Notes: generated by a model not told the origin, from the sequence alone. A DNA stretch of 11,949 bases from Acidobacteriota bacterium (GCA_003225595.1 QIAR01000060.1:1-11949), one strand, 5' to 3'; positions 1 to 6,873 are shown, counted from the first letter of the stretch. Numbers and translations are program-made.

Positions 1-54
1 AATGATCGCTACTCTTACCCCACAAGCTCTTATCCGACGAACCGGGAGCCGCTC

Positions 55-303
55 ATGAGCGAGCAGAGTGGGGACATGCGGGCTCTGGTCGAGCAGATCG
101 CCAAAGGGCTGGTTGATGAGCCAGATCAGGTTTCGGTGAATCAGGTCGACGGCGAAACCACGGTGCTCGAACTCAGGGTGGGATCGAACGACCTGGGCAA
201 GGTCATCGGCAAGCAGGGACGCACCGCGCGGGCCATGCGCACGCTCTTGGGAGCCGCAGGCATGAAATTCCACAAGCGCTTCACACTGGAGATCCTGGAA
301 TAG
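55..303 (+). CDS. khpA: KhpA-type KH domain RNA-binding protein
   Basis: An 82-residue single KH domain protein, the usual size for KhpA (YlqC). The GxxG loop that grips single-stranded RNA is seen as GKQG at residues 52-55, within LGKVIGKQGRTARAMRTLL. In the family it acts in the cytoplasm as a small RNA chaperone, often with KhpB, and is linked to cell-envelope and division control; its place between rpsP and rimM in many genomes suggests a ribosome-related role. The ATG at 55 is preceded by GGGAG at 44-48 (6-nt spacing), which fixes the start. The gene begins the visible part of the khpA-rimM-trmD-rplS operon; rpsP would be expected just upstream, outside the window. Its TAG stop (301-303) is followed in the same frame by rimM, which lacks a normal start codon. 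Confidence 0.9.
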   Translation: MSEQSGDMRALVEQIAKGLVDEPDQVSVNQVDGETTVLELRVGSNDLGKVIGKQGRTARAMRTLLGAAGMKFHKRFTLEILE

Positions 304-311
304 ATTTCCTC

Positions 312-327
312 AGGAGAATCTGGAATA
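312..327 (+). promoter_or_regulatory. Ribosome binding site pointing to an ATA start for rimM
   Basis: AGGAG at 312-316 lies 8 nt before ATA at 325-327, an ideal spacing. From this ATA the protein begins (M)GDEFITLGRV, which is how RimM proteins normally begin. No ATG, GTG or TTG exists in this frame between the khpA stop (301-303) and ATG 433, which is inside the conserved domain. The nonamer ctggaatag occurs at the khpA stop (295-303) and again over this ATA (320-328). A single A-to-G change at 327 would restore a normal ATG. Confidence 0.6.
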
Positions 328-906
328 GGCGACGAGTTCATTACCCTCGGCCGTGTCATCAAGACGCAGGGACGTAAGGGCGAAGTTGCCGTCGAGCTGC
401 ACACTGCTATCCCGGACAGATTCCGGGCGGGCATGCGGATATTCGCGCTGGCGGAGGATAATTCCCGGCGCGAGTTGGAAATCGAAGAACTCTGGCCACA
501 CAAGGGATGGCTGATTCTTAAGTTTCGCGGCGTCGATTCGATTTCCGACGCCGAAGCTTTCGTACGCAGCGAAGTGCAGGTGCCGCGCAGCGAGCGGGCC
601 CCGCTTGAGAGGGGTTTGACCTACGTCAGCGATCTGATCGGTTGCGTGCTCTTCGATGGCGAGCGTGAGATCGGCAGGATCGAAGATGTACGGTCTGGCG
701 CCGGTGAAGCGCCGCTGCTGATCATGCGCAAAGGGAAAGAAGAATATGAGATTCCGTACGCTGAGGCATACCTTACGGGCGTAGAGGTGGGTCGCAAAGT
801 GATTCGCATGGCGCTCCCTGAAGGTATGCTCGAGGTCAACGCGCCGCTGACACCAGAAGAGAAGCGGCATCAAGCGGGAGGAGAAGGCAAAAGGCGAAGG
901 AAGTGA
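325..906 (+). CDS. rimM: RimM, 16S rRNA processing / 30S maturation factor (non-canonical start)
   Basis: RimM binds ribosomal protein S19 and helps the 30S head mature. The reading frame from 325 gives 193 residues, in the usual range. The N-terminal RimM domain (about residues 4-85) opens with FITLGRVIKTQGRKGEVAVE, and the C-terminal PRC-barrel (about 95-170) has DLIGCVLFDGEREIGRIEDV and YEIPYAEAYL. A basic tail ends the protein. The first ATG in frame (433) would remove about 36 conserved residues and cannot be the true start. The conserved frame begins right after the khpA TAG, and the best-supported start is ATA 325 behind AGGAG. Alternatives are reinitiation at ATT 304, TAG readthrough giving a KhpA-RimM fusion, or a single-base mutation or sequence error. 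Identity is secure; the start is not. Confidence 0.88.
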   Translation: MGDEFITLGRVIKTQGRKGEVAVELHTAIPDRFRAGMRIFALAEDNSRRELEIEELWPHKGWLILKFRGVDSISDAEAFVRSEVQVPRSERAPLERGLTYVSDLIGCVLFDGEREIGRIEDVRSGAGEAPLLIMRKGKEEYEIPYAEAYLTGVEVGRKVIRMALPEGMLEVNAPLTPEEKRHQAGGEGKRRRK

Positions 907-910
907 ATTG

Positions 911-940
911 CTTCGTGTTCCTAAGTGCCCTTCGTAGTTA
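911..940. repeat. Degenerate dispersed repeat copy between rimM and trmD
   Basis: cttcgtgttcctaagtgccc (911-930) followed by ttcgtagtta resembles the copy at 9683-9711 (ctccgtgt-ctaagtgcc..taatta) and, inverted, those at 7674, 9598 and 11140. It fills most of the 53-nt gap between rimM and trmD, where trmD lacks a good ribosome binding site. Confidence 0.45.
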
Positions 941-959
941 GTGCTTTTTCAGATCGGCG

Positions 960-1802
960 ATGAAGATCGACATCTTAACGATCTTTCCAGATTTCTTTCA
1001 CGGACCGCTGGATTACGGTATTATCCGCCGGGCTCGCGAAAGCAGCTTGGTGACAATCGAAGTTCACGACCTGCGGGCGTTTGCTCATGACCGGCACCGC
1101 ACCGTGGATGACCGCCCTTTTGGCGGCGGCGAAGGTATGGTCCTGAAGCCGGAACCGATCTTTGAGTGTGTTGAGATGCTGAACGTGACGCCCCGCGGCC
1201 AGCGCATGGCACAGCGATCGACGGAATCGATCATATTGCTTTCCGCGCAGGGCCAGCGCTTTGATCAGAACGTGGCGCAAGAACTGGCTGCGTTGGAGAG
1301 AATCATCCTGATCTGCGGACGCTACGAAGGTGTGGACGAGCGTGTGAGCGATTTTCTTGCCGACCGGGAGATCTCAATCGGCGACTACGTGCTTAGCGGT
1401 GGTGAACTTGGTGCCGCCATAATCCTGGACACTGTCACGAGGCTCATTCCAGGTGCCGTAGGAAATGAAGCTTCGACGCAGCAGGAGTCGTTCACCATGC
1501 AGGCTGAGCTAAAAGGCGATGGCCCCACTTCCACCTGCGCGTCCGGAGGGTTGCTGGATTACCCGCATTACACACGGCCCGCCGACTTTCGCGGAATGGC
1601 GGTGCCAGAGATCCTGGTCTCCGGCAACCACGATGGGATCCGCCTTTGGCGGCGTCGAGCCGCACTGGAAAAAACCATGCGAAATCGTCCCGACTTGCTG
1701 AACTGGGCTGCGCTCAGCGAAGAAGACAAGCAATTGCTCGCCCAGATCACGGGCAAGAAAATCACAACGAAGGAATCAGATCATGACGAACCTGATTATT
1801 GA
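960..1802 (+). CDS. trmD: TrmD, tRNA (guanine-N1-)-methyltransferase
   Basis: This SPOUT methyltransferase uses S-adenosylmethionine to make m1G37 next to the anticodon, preventing +1 frameshifts. The product has 280 residues, longer than the common 230-260. Visible motifs are HDRHRTVDDRPFGGGEGMV (43-61) and the trefoil-knot SAM-binding segments LSAQGQRFD (94-102), LICGRYEGVDERV (117-129) and SIGDYVLSGGELGA (139-152). The C-terminal tRNA-binding domain starts at LLDYPHYTRPADFRGM. Compared with E. coli TrmD as I remember it, the catalytic Asp169 position holds Glu176 (QQESF), and about 16 extra residues (179-194) sit in the flexible linker that follows. ATG 960 has only a weak ribosome binding site and lies 53 nt after rimM. 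The 3' end overlaps rplS by 20 nt, suggesting translational coupling. Confidence 0.95.
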   Translation: MKIDILTIFPDFFHGPLDYGIIRRARESSLVTIEVHDLRAFAHDRHRTVDDRPFGGGEGMVLKPEPIFECVEMLNVTPRGQRMAQRSTESIILLSAQGQRFDQNVAQELAALERIILICGRYEGVDERVSDFLADREISIGDYVLSGGELGAAIILDTVTRLIPGAVGNEASTQQESFTMQAELKGDGPTSTCASGGLLDYPHYTRPADFRGMAVPEILVSGNHDGIRLWRRRAALEKTMRNRPDLLNWAALSEEDKQLLAQITGKKITTKESDHDEPDY

Positions 1803-2127
1803 AAAGCTCCTGGCCAGATCGAAGCGCACCGACATTCCAAACTTCGCTGCAGGCGACACCGTGCGCGTACACGTAAGAATTAAGGAAGGCGATAAGGAGC
1901 GTCTGCAGGCCTTCGAAGGCGTGGTCATCTCCCGCACGCGCGGCCCGCAAGCCAGCTTCACTGTGCGCAAGATAAGCTTCGGCCACGGCGTGGAGCGTAT
2001 CTTCCCCATAGACTCCAAGGTGATCGACAAGGTGGAGTTGCTGCGATCTTCCAGGGTTCGCCGCGCGAAACTGTATTACCTGCGGAGTCTAAGGGGCAAG
2101 GCTGCCCGCCTGCGCGACGCCGAGTAA
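1783..2127 (+). CDS. rplS: 50S ribosomal protein L19
   Basis: L19 lies at the 30S-50S interface of the ribosome. The 114-residue product matches the usual length of about 115. It shows the family core: GDTVRVHVRIKEGDKERLQ (about 25-43), FEGVVISRTRG (46-56), FTVRKISFGHGVERIFP (60-76) and RVRRAKLYYLRSLRGKAARL near the C-terminus. ATG 1783 is preceded by AGGA at 1771-1774 (8-nt spacing) inside the end of trmD, and the two genes overlap by 20 nt in different frames. It is the last gene of the visible operon. The 42 nt between its stop and the converging PilZ gene hold no convincing intrinsic terminator, only short weak stems. Confidence 0.97.
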   Translation: MTNLIIEKLLARSKRTDIPNFAAGDTVRVHVRIKEGDKERLQAFEGVVISRTRGPQASFTVRKISFGHGVERIFPIDSKVIDKVELLRSSRVRRAKLYYLRSLRGKAARLRDAE

Positions 2128-2169
2128 ATGCAGGCTGGTAGGACTGGCCTAAGAAATCTCTGGGCTATT

Positions 2170-2922
2170 TCAGAAATCCAGCATTTCGAATTTCAGATTT
2201 TCTGGTAAGTCGTTGCTTTCTGACAGTCTGCTGAGTAGGTACTGTAGCAGGGGGCGGTCCCCTCTCCGGATTTCAAAGAATTCGATACCCATTCCCGGTC
2301 CCTGTGCGGCGTGTCGCACCTGTCCCTTGAACGTGACATCGCACTGCTCGATGTTCAGGATCAGCTTCAAATCAGTACCCGGTGATAACAATCGTTTTGC
2401 GTTGACGCGACAGCCGAACTCGGAGATCTGTTTGAGATGGCCTTCAACTCTTGCAGATTTCGGCCCCTGAACCAGATGTGCCAGGCCTCGCGCATCAAAG
2501 CGGGAGGTGCGCCGGTTCTCAGGCTGGTTCCCATTTCCACGCTTTCGGAAAGCAGGTCTGTATTTCTTCAGGATTTTGTTGTATAGCTCCTCGGTCTCCC
2601 GCAGCTCGTCCTCCCAGAGGATTTTCTCATCCTCAATGCACTCGATCCCGAACTGGCCGCGCAGGTCGGAGTCGGCGTCCCCGACCCATACCACCCTGCA
2701 GAGCGCCTTAGTTTTGCCGCGCTCCACGCTAATGGTTTCCCCGATGCGTAGAGTGCGCAGGCTGGCAACGCGCGCCCCTCGAGAATGGATGTCATACGTG
2801 CACGCCACGCTCAGGGCGCTCCGCGAGCCATTCCCGCCATGGGTGAGACGAATGGGAAGGGCCACGTGGACCCGCTTATCGAATCGGTCCTGGGTTTTTT
2901 TCCGCTCGAATTCTAGATTCAA
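2170..2922 (-). CDS. Tandem PilZ domain protein
   Basis: A 250-residue soluble protein with two PilZ-like beta-barrel domains and no signal peptide or membrane segment. Domain 1 (about 10-105) has an RxxxR motif at R13-R17 (RFDKR), then YDIHSRGARV at 43-52 and FGIECIE at 91-97. Domain 2 (about 135-235) has RRTSRF at 137-142, QISEFGCRV at 165-173 and GMGIEFFEI at 210-218. A charged helix (about 100-125, EDELRETEELYNKILKK) joins them. PilZ domains usually bind cyclic di-GMP through RxxxR plus [D/N]xSxxG. Here domain 1 reads D-I-H-S-R-G (His where Ser is expected) and domain 2 Q-I-S-E-F-G (Gln where Asp/Asn is expected), so binding is uncertain. The start is TTG 2922 behind GAGGT with 6-nt spacing. 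It is transcribed toward rplS and divergently from rnhB. Confidence 0.8.
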   Translation of the reverse strand: MNLEFERKKTQDRFDKRVHVALPIRLTHGGNGSRSALSVACTYDIHSRGARVASLRTLRIGETISVERGKTKALCRVVWVGDADSDLRGQFGIECIEDEKILWEDELRETEELYNKILKKYRPAFRKRGNGNQPENRRTSRFDARGLAHLVQGPKSARVEGHLKQISEFGCRVNAKRLLSPGTDLKLILNIEQCDVTFKGQVRHAAQGPGMGIEFFEIRRGDRPLLQYLLSRLSESNDLPENLKFEMLDF

Positions 2923-3202
2923 TTGTTGACCTCATTACTCCGGTCGGTGACCCGAAGTTACCAATCCCAAGTTACTAAGGTCTCTGTTGGATTGGCAATT
3001 TACTCTTGTACCCAAAGTGGCGGTTACCTTCGTGGAGTACCTCTTGGGCCCAAAAAGTACCCTCGATGTGCTATTGACAAGCTGTTGGAGACCGCAAATC
3101 GCTCGAATGGCTCAGCGTGGCGGCGAATGATATTCCCTCATAAAGTGAATTCGCTCTTGCGCGAACTCTCACTCTCGGCGAAGATTCTTTTATCTTCCAT
3201 CA
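2923..3202. other. Divergent intergenic region between PilZ gene and rnhB
   Basis: This 280-nt gap must hold the start signals of both flanking genes, but I could not identify a convincing promoter. It contains a 7-bp perfect inverted repeat (CCAATCC 2961-2967, GGATTGG 2989-2995) that encloses the second of two AAGTTAC direct repeats (2955-2961 and 2969-2975). There is also a palindrome TTGGGCCCAA (3044-3053). A lone TTGACA at 3074-3079 has no good -10 at the right distance. The open frame running through it (2923-3300) has no family likeness and overlaps rnhB, so it is not called. Confidence 0.5.
3180..3197 (+). repeat. 6-bp hairpin just before the rnhB start
   Basis: GAAGAT (3180-3185) and ATCTTC (3192-3197) form a perfect 6-bp stem with the loop TCTTTT, ending 5 nt before the proposed GTG start of rnhB. 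It occupies the place where a ribosome binding site would be expected, and no such site is visible. It may be chance or a weak translational control element. Confidence 0.3.
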
Positions 3203-3958
3203 GTGCCTGCCGAGACGAAACTCGCGCCCGAGAGACCACTTTCACCGTCGGCAGCCAAGCTGCGCCTGCTGAAGAAACTTCGCTGCACGCTTCGCTTTGA
3301 GAAAAAGGCTCGGGAATGCGGCGCCCATCTCGTGGCGGGTGTAGATGAGGTCGGACGCGGCTCTCTTTTCGGTCCGGTGGTTGCGGCCGCCGTGATTCTC
3401 GACGCGACATATCGCATTCGCGGACTGCGCGATTCTAAGCTGCTCTTACCCGAGCGCCGCGAGCAATTGGCCGAGCGCATACGCGCGCACGCCATCGCCA
3501 TCGCGGTTGCGGCCGTGGATGCGGCGCGCATAGACCAGATCAACATCTATCACGCTTCGCGCCTCGCCATGCGCGAAGCTGTTTCGCGGCTCTCACCGGC
3601 TCCAGACTACCTGCTCATCGACGCTCTGCGGCTCGACTGTGAGCATCCGCAACGCTCGATCATTCACGGTGACGCGCTCTCGGCCTCGATTGCCGCCGCA
3701 TCGATCATCGCTAAAGTTGAACGCGATCGTTTGGTCAGAGAGTGGGACCCGGTGTTCCCCATGTACGGCCTTGCCTCCAACAAGGGCTACAGCACTCCGC
3801 ATCACATTGCCGCCTTGCGCCAGCATGGCCCCTCTCCTTTGCACCGCCAGTCCTTTGCGCCGGTTTGGAACGCAGCTGGCCCGCAGGAAGTCCTCGGCTT
3901 CATGCTGGAGGAGGCTGCGGAAGTAGCCGAAGAACAACTCGACGAGACAGCCATTTAG
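3203..3958 (+). CDS. rnhB: Ribonuclease HII
   Basis: RNase HII cuts RNA in RNA-DNA hybrids and removes single ribonucleotides misincorporated in DNA, using two metal ions. The 251-residue product shows all four acidic catalytic residues: D48 and E49 in GVDEVGRGSLFGPVVAAAVIL, D140 in YLLIDALRL, and D157 in HGDALSASIAAASIIAKVERDR. The C-terminal YGLASNKGYSTPHHIAALRQHGPSPLHR block (about 188-215) is also typical. The start is uncertain. GTG 3203 is the first usual initiator after the in-frame stop at 3146, but it has no ribosome binding site, and a hairpin lies just before it. The conserved domain begins near residue 43, so the N-terminus is about 30 residues longer than in short homologues. rnhB next to rplS is a common bacterial order; here a minus-strand PilZ gene is inserted between them. 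Confidence 0.93.
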   Translation: MPAETKLAPERPLSPSAAKLRLLKKLRCTLRFEKKARECGAHLVAGVDEVGRGSLFGPVVAAAVILDATYRIRGLRDSKLLLPERREQLAERIRAHAIAIAVAAVDAARIDQINIYHASRLAMREAVSRLSPAPDYLLIDALRLDCEHPQRSIIHGDALSASIAAASIIAKVERDRLVREWDPVFPMYGLASNKGYSTPHHIAALRQHGPSPLHRQSFAPVWNAAGPQEVLGFMLEEAAEVAEEQLDETAI

Positions 3959-3987
3959 CTTGGACCAATGAAGTGGGATCGATCCAG

Positions 3988-4061
3988 GGGTGGCAAGAAA
4001 ATACGTACGACAGCCACCCTCGGTCGGGGTCCCTGTCACGCCCGATTTTCGCTTGACAGGG
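3988..4061 (+). repeat. Two successive inverted repeats downstream of rnhB
   Basis: GGGTGGC (3988-3994) pairs with GCCACCC (4013-4019) across an 18-nt loop. CCCTGTCA (4031-4038) pairs with TGACAGGG (4054-4061) across 15 nt. Both stems are perfect. Neither is followed by a T-run on either strand, so an intrinsic terminator is not supported. They could be mRNA 3'-end structures of rnhB or an operator ahead of the deacetylase gene. The right arm of the second contains TTGACA (4053-4058), but no -10 lies at normal spacing. Confidence 0.4.
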
Positions 4062-4104
4062 TGATCAGCTGTCCGGCCCAGCGCAGCTCGGCGCCACTGC
4101 ACGA

Positions 4105-4110
4105 TACAAT
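4105..4110 (+). promoter_or_regulatory. Possible -10 box for a leaderless deacetylase mRNA
   Basis: TACAAT (5 of 6 matches to TATAAT) ends 6 nt before ATG 4117, so transcription would begin at about the A of the start codon. This fits the absence of any Shine-Dalgarno sequence before ATG 4117. No good -35 hexamer is seen 17 nt upstream (4082-4087 reads cgcagc), so this is weak. Confidence 0.25.
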
Positions 4111-4116
4111 CGCCTC

Positions 4117-4860
4117 ATGCTGCGCATGATGTGCATTACCGCACACCCCGATGATGAAGCCGGCGGCTTCGGCGGCTCTCTGCGTCTGTACCGTGACCGC
4201 GGAGTGGAAACCTCCGTTATCTGCCTCACTCCCGGACAGGCTGCCAGTCACCGCGGCGGCGCCAAAACTGATCAGGAGTTAGCTGCCCTGCGGCGCAAAG
4301 AGTTCGCTGCCTCCTGCGAGATCCTGCAAGTCGGGCGGGGGATTGTTCTTGACTATCCGGACGGGCAACTCCATCGTCTAGACCTGTACAAGGTGGTCTA
4401 TGAACTCACATTATGCATCCGCGAATACCGCCCCCACATTCTGCTGACCTTCGCTTCCGAGGGTGGCGTCACCGGCCACATGGACCACTCCATGGCGTCC
4501 GTCTTTGCCACGCTCGCTTATCACTGGGCCGGACGTAACAACCGCTATCCGGACCAACTCAAGGACGGCCTCACACCGCATCGCGTCCAGAAACTCTATT
4601 ATGGGACGGCCAATTTTACCCTTCCCGATCGCCCGGCGATTTCTCTTTCGCCAGCAACCACAATCATCGAAATCGGCGAGTACCTGGACATCAAGATCCA
4701 GGCGTTCCGCGCCCACGCCAGCCAGGCACCGCTATTTCAGCTTTTTGAACGGCACGTTGCTCGCCGTGGCCGGCAGGAATTGTTCCACCTCGCTGCTACG
4801 ATGGATCCAAGCATGATGATCCAAGAGACCGATCTTTTCGTCGGGGTGAAGGATGAGTGA
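4117..4860 (+). CDS. PIG-L/LmbE family zinc-dependent deacetylase
   Basis: A 247-residue cytoplasmic protein of the PIG-L family, whose members remove N-acetyl groups from GlcNAc-type sugars (MshB, BshB and lipid-linked sugar deacetylases). The zinc site is complete: AHPDDE at residues 9-14 (H10 and D13 ligands, D12 the likely base) and GHMDH at 120-124 (H124 ligand, H121 supporting). The central TFASEGGVTGHMDHSMAS block is typical. It could be BshB-like in bacillithiol synthesis, but no bshA or bshC partner is visible, so substrate and pathway are unknown. The ATG at 4117 gives the motif its usual N-terminal position. No ribosome binding site is seen, and ATG 4126 or 4129 are possible alternatives. 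It converges on the M61 gene, 55 nt apart. Confidence 0.85.
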   Translation: MLRMMCITAHPDDEAGGFGGSLRLYRDRGVETSVICLTPGQAASHRGGAKTDQELAALRRKEFAASCEILQVGRGIVLDYPDGQLHRLDLYKVVYELTLCIREYRPHILLTFASEGGVTGHMDHSMASVFATLAYHWAGRNNRYPDQLKDGLTPHRVQKLYYGTANFTLPDRPAISLSPATTIIEIGEYLDIKIQAFRAHASQAPLFQLFERHVARRGRQELFHLAATMDPSMMIQETDLFVGVKDE

Positions 4861-4915
4861 GGATCAAAAACTGTTGCTGGGAAAGGAGACGACTTCCAGC
4901 CGCCCCCCCAACGAA

Positions 4916-6793
4916 CTACCGCGGCTTAATAATTTCCCCCAGCGTATCCGGCTTGGATTCATCCCGCACCAGATGCGGATACTTCTCCCCGCCGTGATAA
5001 TCGAGCTTGAACGTTTTGTAGTAGTCGGTGTTCTCGACGATTAATTCGAGCGGCGCCGAGCCATTCGTTCCCGCCTTCAGAGCGTCGCGCAGAACATCGT
5101 CTGAGAAGCGGCGCCCATTCACCGCCACGACTTTCATGCCGGGACCGATGCCGGCCTTCGCCGCAGGCATGCCCTCAATGGTGTCAACGATGCCGCCGTC
5201 ACCGTGGAGCAACAGGCCAATTGAGTAACTTGCGTCTAGTTCCGTGTGGTCCTGTTCCCACGCTTTCATCTGCTCCGATCGAGTGTCATCGTAGACGAGT
5301 TTCCAGCCACTGCCCGCGATTCCATCCAATGGAGCACCCGGCCCATGGTTCGTCAGCCGTTCCGTCCAGAAGCGGCGCCAGTCATACGGTGCAACCCGAT
5401 TCAGCGTGTTTACCACATCGTCGAAAGTGTAAGTCTTCACTGCAGGCGGCCCGCTCTGTCCGCCGTGAAAAAGATGACAGAAGTCGTCCATCGATTTCTT
5501 GTTCTGTGTCTGCTGCCGGATGATCACATCCACCCACAGCCAGTTCAGGACATCTTCATCGTAGTAATCGAGAGGCCGCCGCCACGATTCCCACTGGGGT
5601 GGTGCTCCCTGCATTGCGGGTACGCCGTCCGCTGTATCTTGCAGGTTGCGCCAGGTGCGTCCCGGGCGATGGTCGAGCTCCGCCGCGATCACTGCGAGCG
5701 TATCGCGAAACTGCTCCGGGGTCCTGACTCCGCTACGCGCACTCAAGAGATCCCCCAGATAGGACGTCAATCCCTCGTACACCCAGAGGAGGTCGGTCTG
5801 CATGGGTTCCTCGTAATCCGGCGTGGTCAGGTCCGCCGGACGTCGATATTTGCCGTTCCACGAATGCACATACTCGTGCGTCAGCAGTCCGGCCTCCAGC
5901 AGCCGTTTCGCCGAGTCAATCATGGTGCGCTCATCCACCCGGCTGTCATTCGATTCGTGATGTTCCAGTCCGAAATGCGCTACGTGATCGCTTAGGCTAT
6001 AGAGGAAGTGGTAATCACGGAAATGCTGCGCGCCGAAAAGCCGCTTGGCCTGCTCGGTCAGGCTCTTGTAATGGTCGAGCACCTCCTGTGGCGCGTCCAA
6101 AGCAGCTGCGCTGTCGGCCGCAATGTCCATCTCCTGGTGTGGATTCTCTGCTAGCGGCACCACGCGCAGGTATTCGCCTGCGATTACCGGGGAATCCACC
6201 AGCGTGGTCAGCGATGCCGGCTTGAACTTGATCTCGGCACCCGACTGTGAGGCTACTGGTAGCGGCGTGCCGAACTTCCACCCCGCGGGCAGCCGCAGGC
6301 TGGCTTCGTAAGTGAGATCATCAGACGTCGGACCCGCGGGATAGATCAGCATCGTGTTCCAATTCACCACTGTCATCTTGTCTGTGGCCGAGGCACCGCC
6401 GGTGTAGATGCCCCCGGGACCCGCAGGCGAGATGAAATCCAGCGACGCGTCGACGCTCGAAGCCCCGGCTGGAACTTCCACGTGGATCGTCCAGCCGTCC
6501 AGCAGGTCGCGCCGCCATTTCAAAGTCTGACCATTAGCGGTGAACTTCAGACCGGCGAGATCCTGGATCGGCCCCGTGGGCCCGTGTTCGCCCGGAATCC
6601 ACTTCGGGTAGTAGAGCGTGAGCGTGCCTGGGCTCGCCGGGATCTTGAGTTGAGCGTGAAAGATTTTTCGCGGCGCTTCGCTGGCATCGACCGCCAGGCT
6701 GATTGTCGGCGCATGCGGCTGCGGCCACGCGGCACTTGAAAGCAGAAACATGAAAGCGAGACAGAACAGCACACGAAAACGGGAGGGATTCAT
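4916..6793 (-). CDS. M61 family metallopeptidase with PDZ domain, exported
   Basis: A 625-residue zinc peptidase of the glycyl aminopeptidase family (MEROPS M61). An N-terminal signal peptide is clear: basic MNPSRFR, a hydrophobic core to about residue 22, and likely cleavage near 25, so the enzyme probably works in the periplasm or outside. The N-terminal beta domain (about 30-190) includes LYYPKWIPGEHGPTGPI. The catalytic domain has HEYVH at 306-310 (zinc ligands H306 and H310, catalytic E307) and the third ligand E340 in WVYEGLTSYLGD. A PDZ domain follows near the C-terminus (about 525-600; GGIVDTIEGMPAAKAGIGPG). In the family it takes glycine or alanine from peptide N-termini; the substrate here is unknown. 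ATG 6793 follows AAGGAG by 5 nt. It appears to be a single-gene unit with its own promoter. Confidence 0.92.
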   Translation of the reverse strand: MNPSRFRVLFCLAFMFLLSSAAWPQPHAPTISLAVDASEAPRKIFHAQLKIPASPGTLTLYYPKWIPGEHGPTGPIQDLAGLKFTANGQTLKWRRDLLDGWTIHVEVPAGASSVDASLDFISPAGPGGIYTGGASATDKMTVVNWNTMLIYPAGPTSDDLTYEASLRLPAGWKFGTPLPVASQSGAEIKFKPASLTTLVDSPVIAGEYLRVVPLAENPHQEMDIAADSAAALDAPQEVLDHYKSLTEQAKRLFGAQHFRDYHFLYSLSDHVAHFGLEHHESNDSRVDERTMIDSAKRLLEAGLLTHEYVHSWNGKYRRPADLTTPDYEEPMQTDLLWVYEGLTSYLGDLLSARSGVRTPEQFRDTLAVIAAELDHRPGRTWRNLQDTADGVPAMQGAPPQWESWRRPLDYYDEDVLNWLWVDVIIRQQTQNKKSMDDFCHLFHGGQSGPPAVKTYTFDDVVNTLNRVAPYDWRRFWTERLTNHGPGAPLDGIAGSGWKLVYDDTRSEQMKAWEQDHTELDASYSIGLLLHGDGGIVDTIEGMPAAKAGIGPGMKVVAVNGRRFSDDVLRDALKAGTNGSAPLELIVENTDYYKTFKLDYHGGEKYPHLVRDESKPDTLGEIIKPR

Positions 6794-6844
6794 CTAGGCT
6801 CCTTGCCGTACTGCATGACTCCGGCCGTAGCCGGGAAACTCACG

Positions 6845-6873
6845 AATATAGCAGCCCGATATGGAAGCGTCAC
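6845..6873 (-). promoter_or_regulatory. Sigma70-like promoter of the M61 gene
   Basis: On the minus strand, GTGACG (6873-6868; 4 of 6 matches to TTGACA) lies 17 bp before TATATT (6850-6845; 5 of 6 matches to TATAAT). TG one base before the -10 box gives an extended -10. Transcription would start near 6838, leaving a leader of about 45 nt that carries the AAGGAG ribosome binding site at 6804-6799. Confidence 0.5.

Noticed and set aside
2..58. Open frame ending TGA at 56-58 that overlaps the khpA ATG as ATGA; possible 3' end of an upstream gene such as rpsP.
   Set aside because: Only 18 residues (MIATLTPQALIRRTGSRS) with no family likeness, and another frame is also open here; the gene order alone is not enough to call it.
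2923..3300. 125-codon + strand ORF in the PilZ-rnhB gap.
   Set aside because: Mixed composition, no recognisable motif, and its 3' part overlaps the real rnhB in another frame.
4853..5044. 63-codon ORF starting inside the end of the deacetylase gene.
   Set aside because: Most of it is antisense to the conserved C-terminus of the M61 peptidase; no family likeness.
5246..5995. 249-codon + strand ORF.
   Set aside because: Fully antisense to the M61 catalytic and PDZ regions; a typical shadow of a GC-rich gene.
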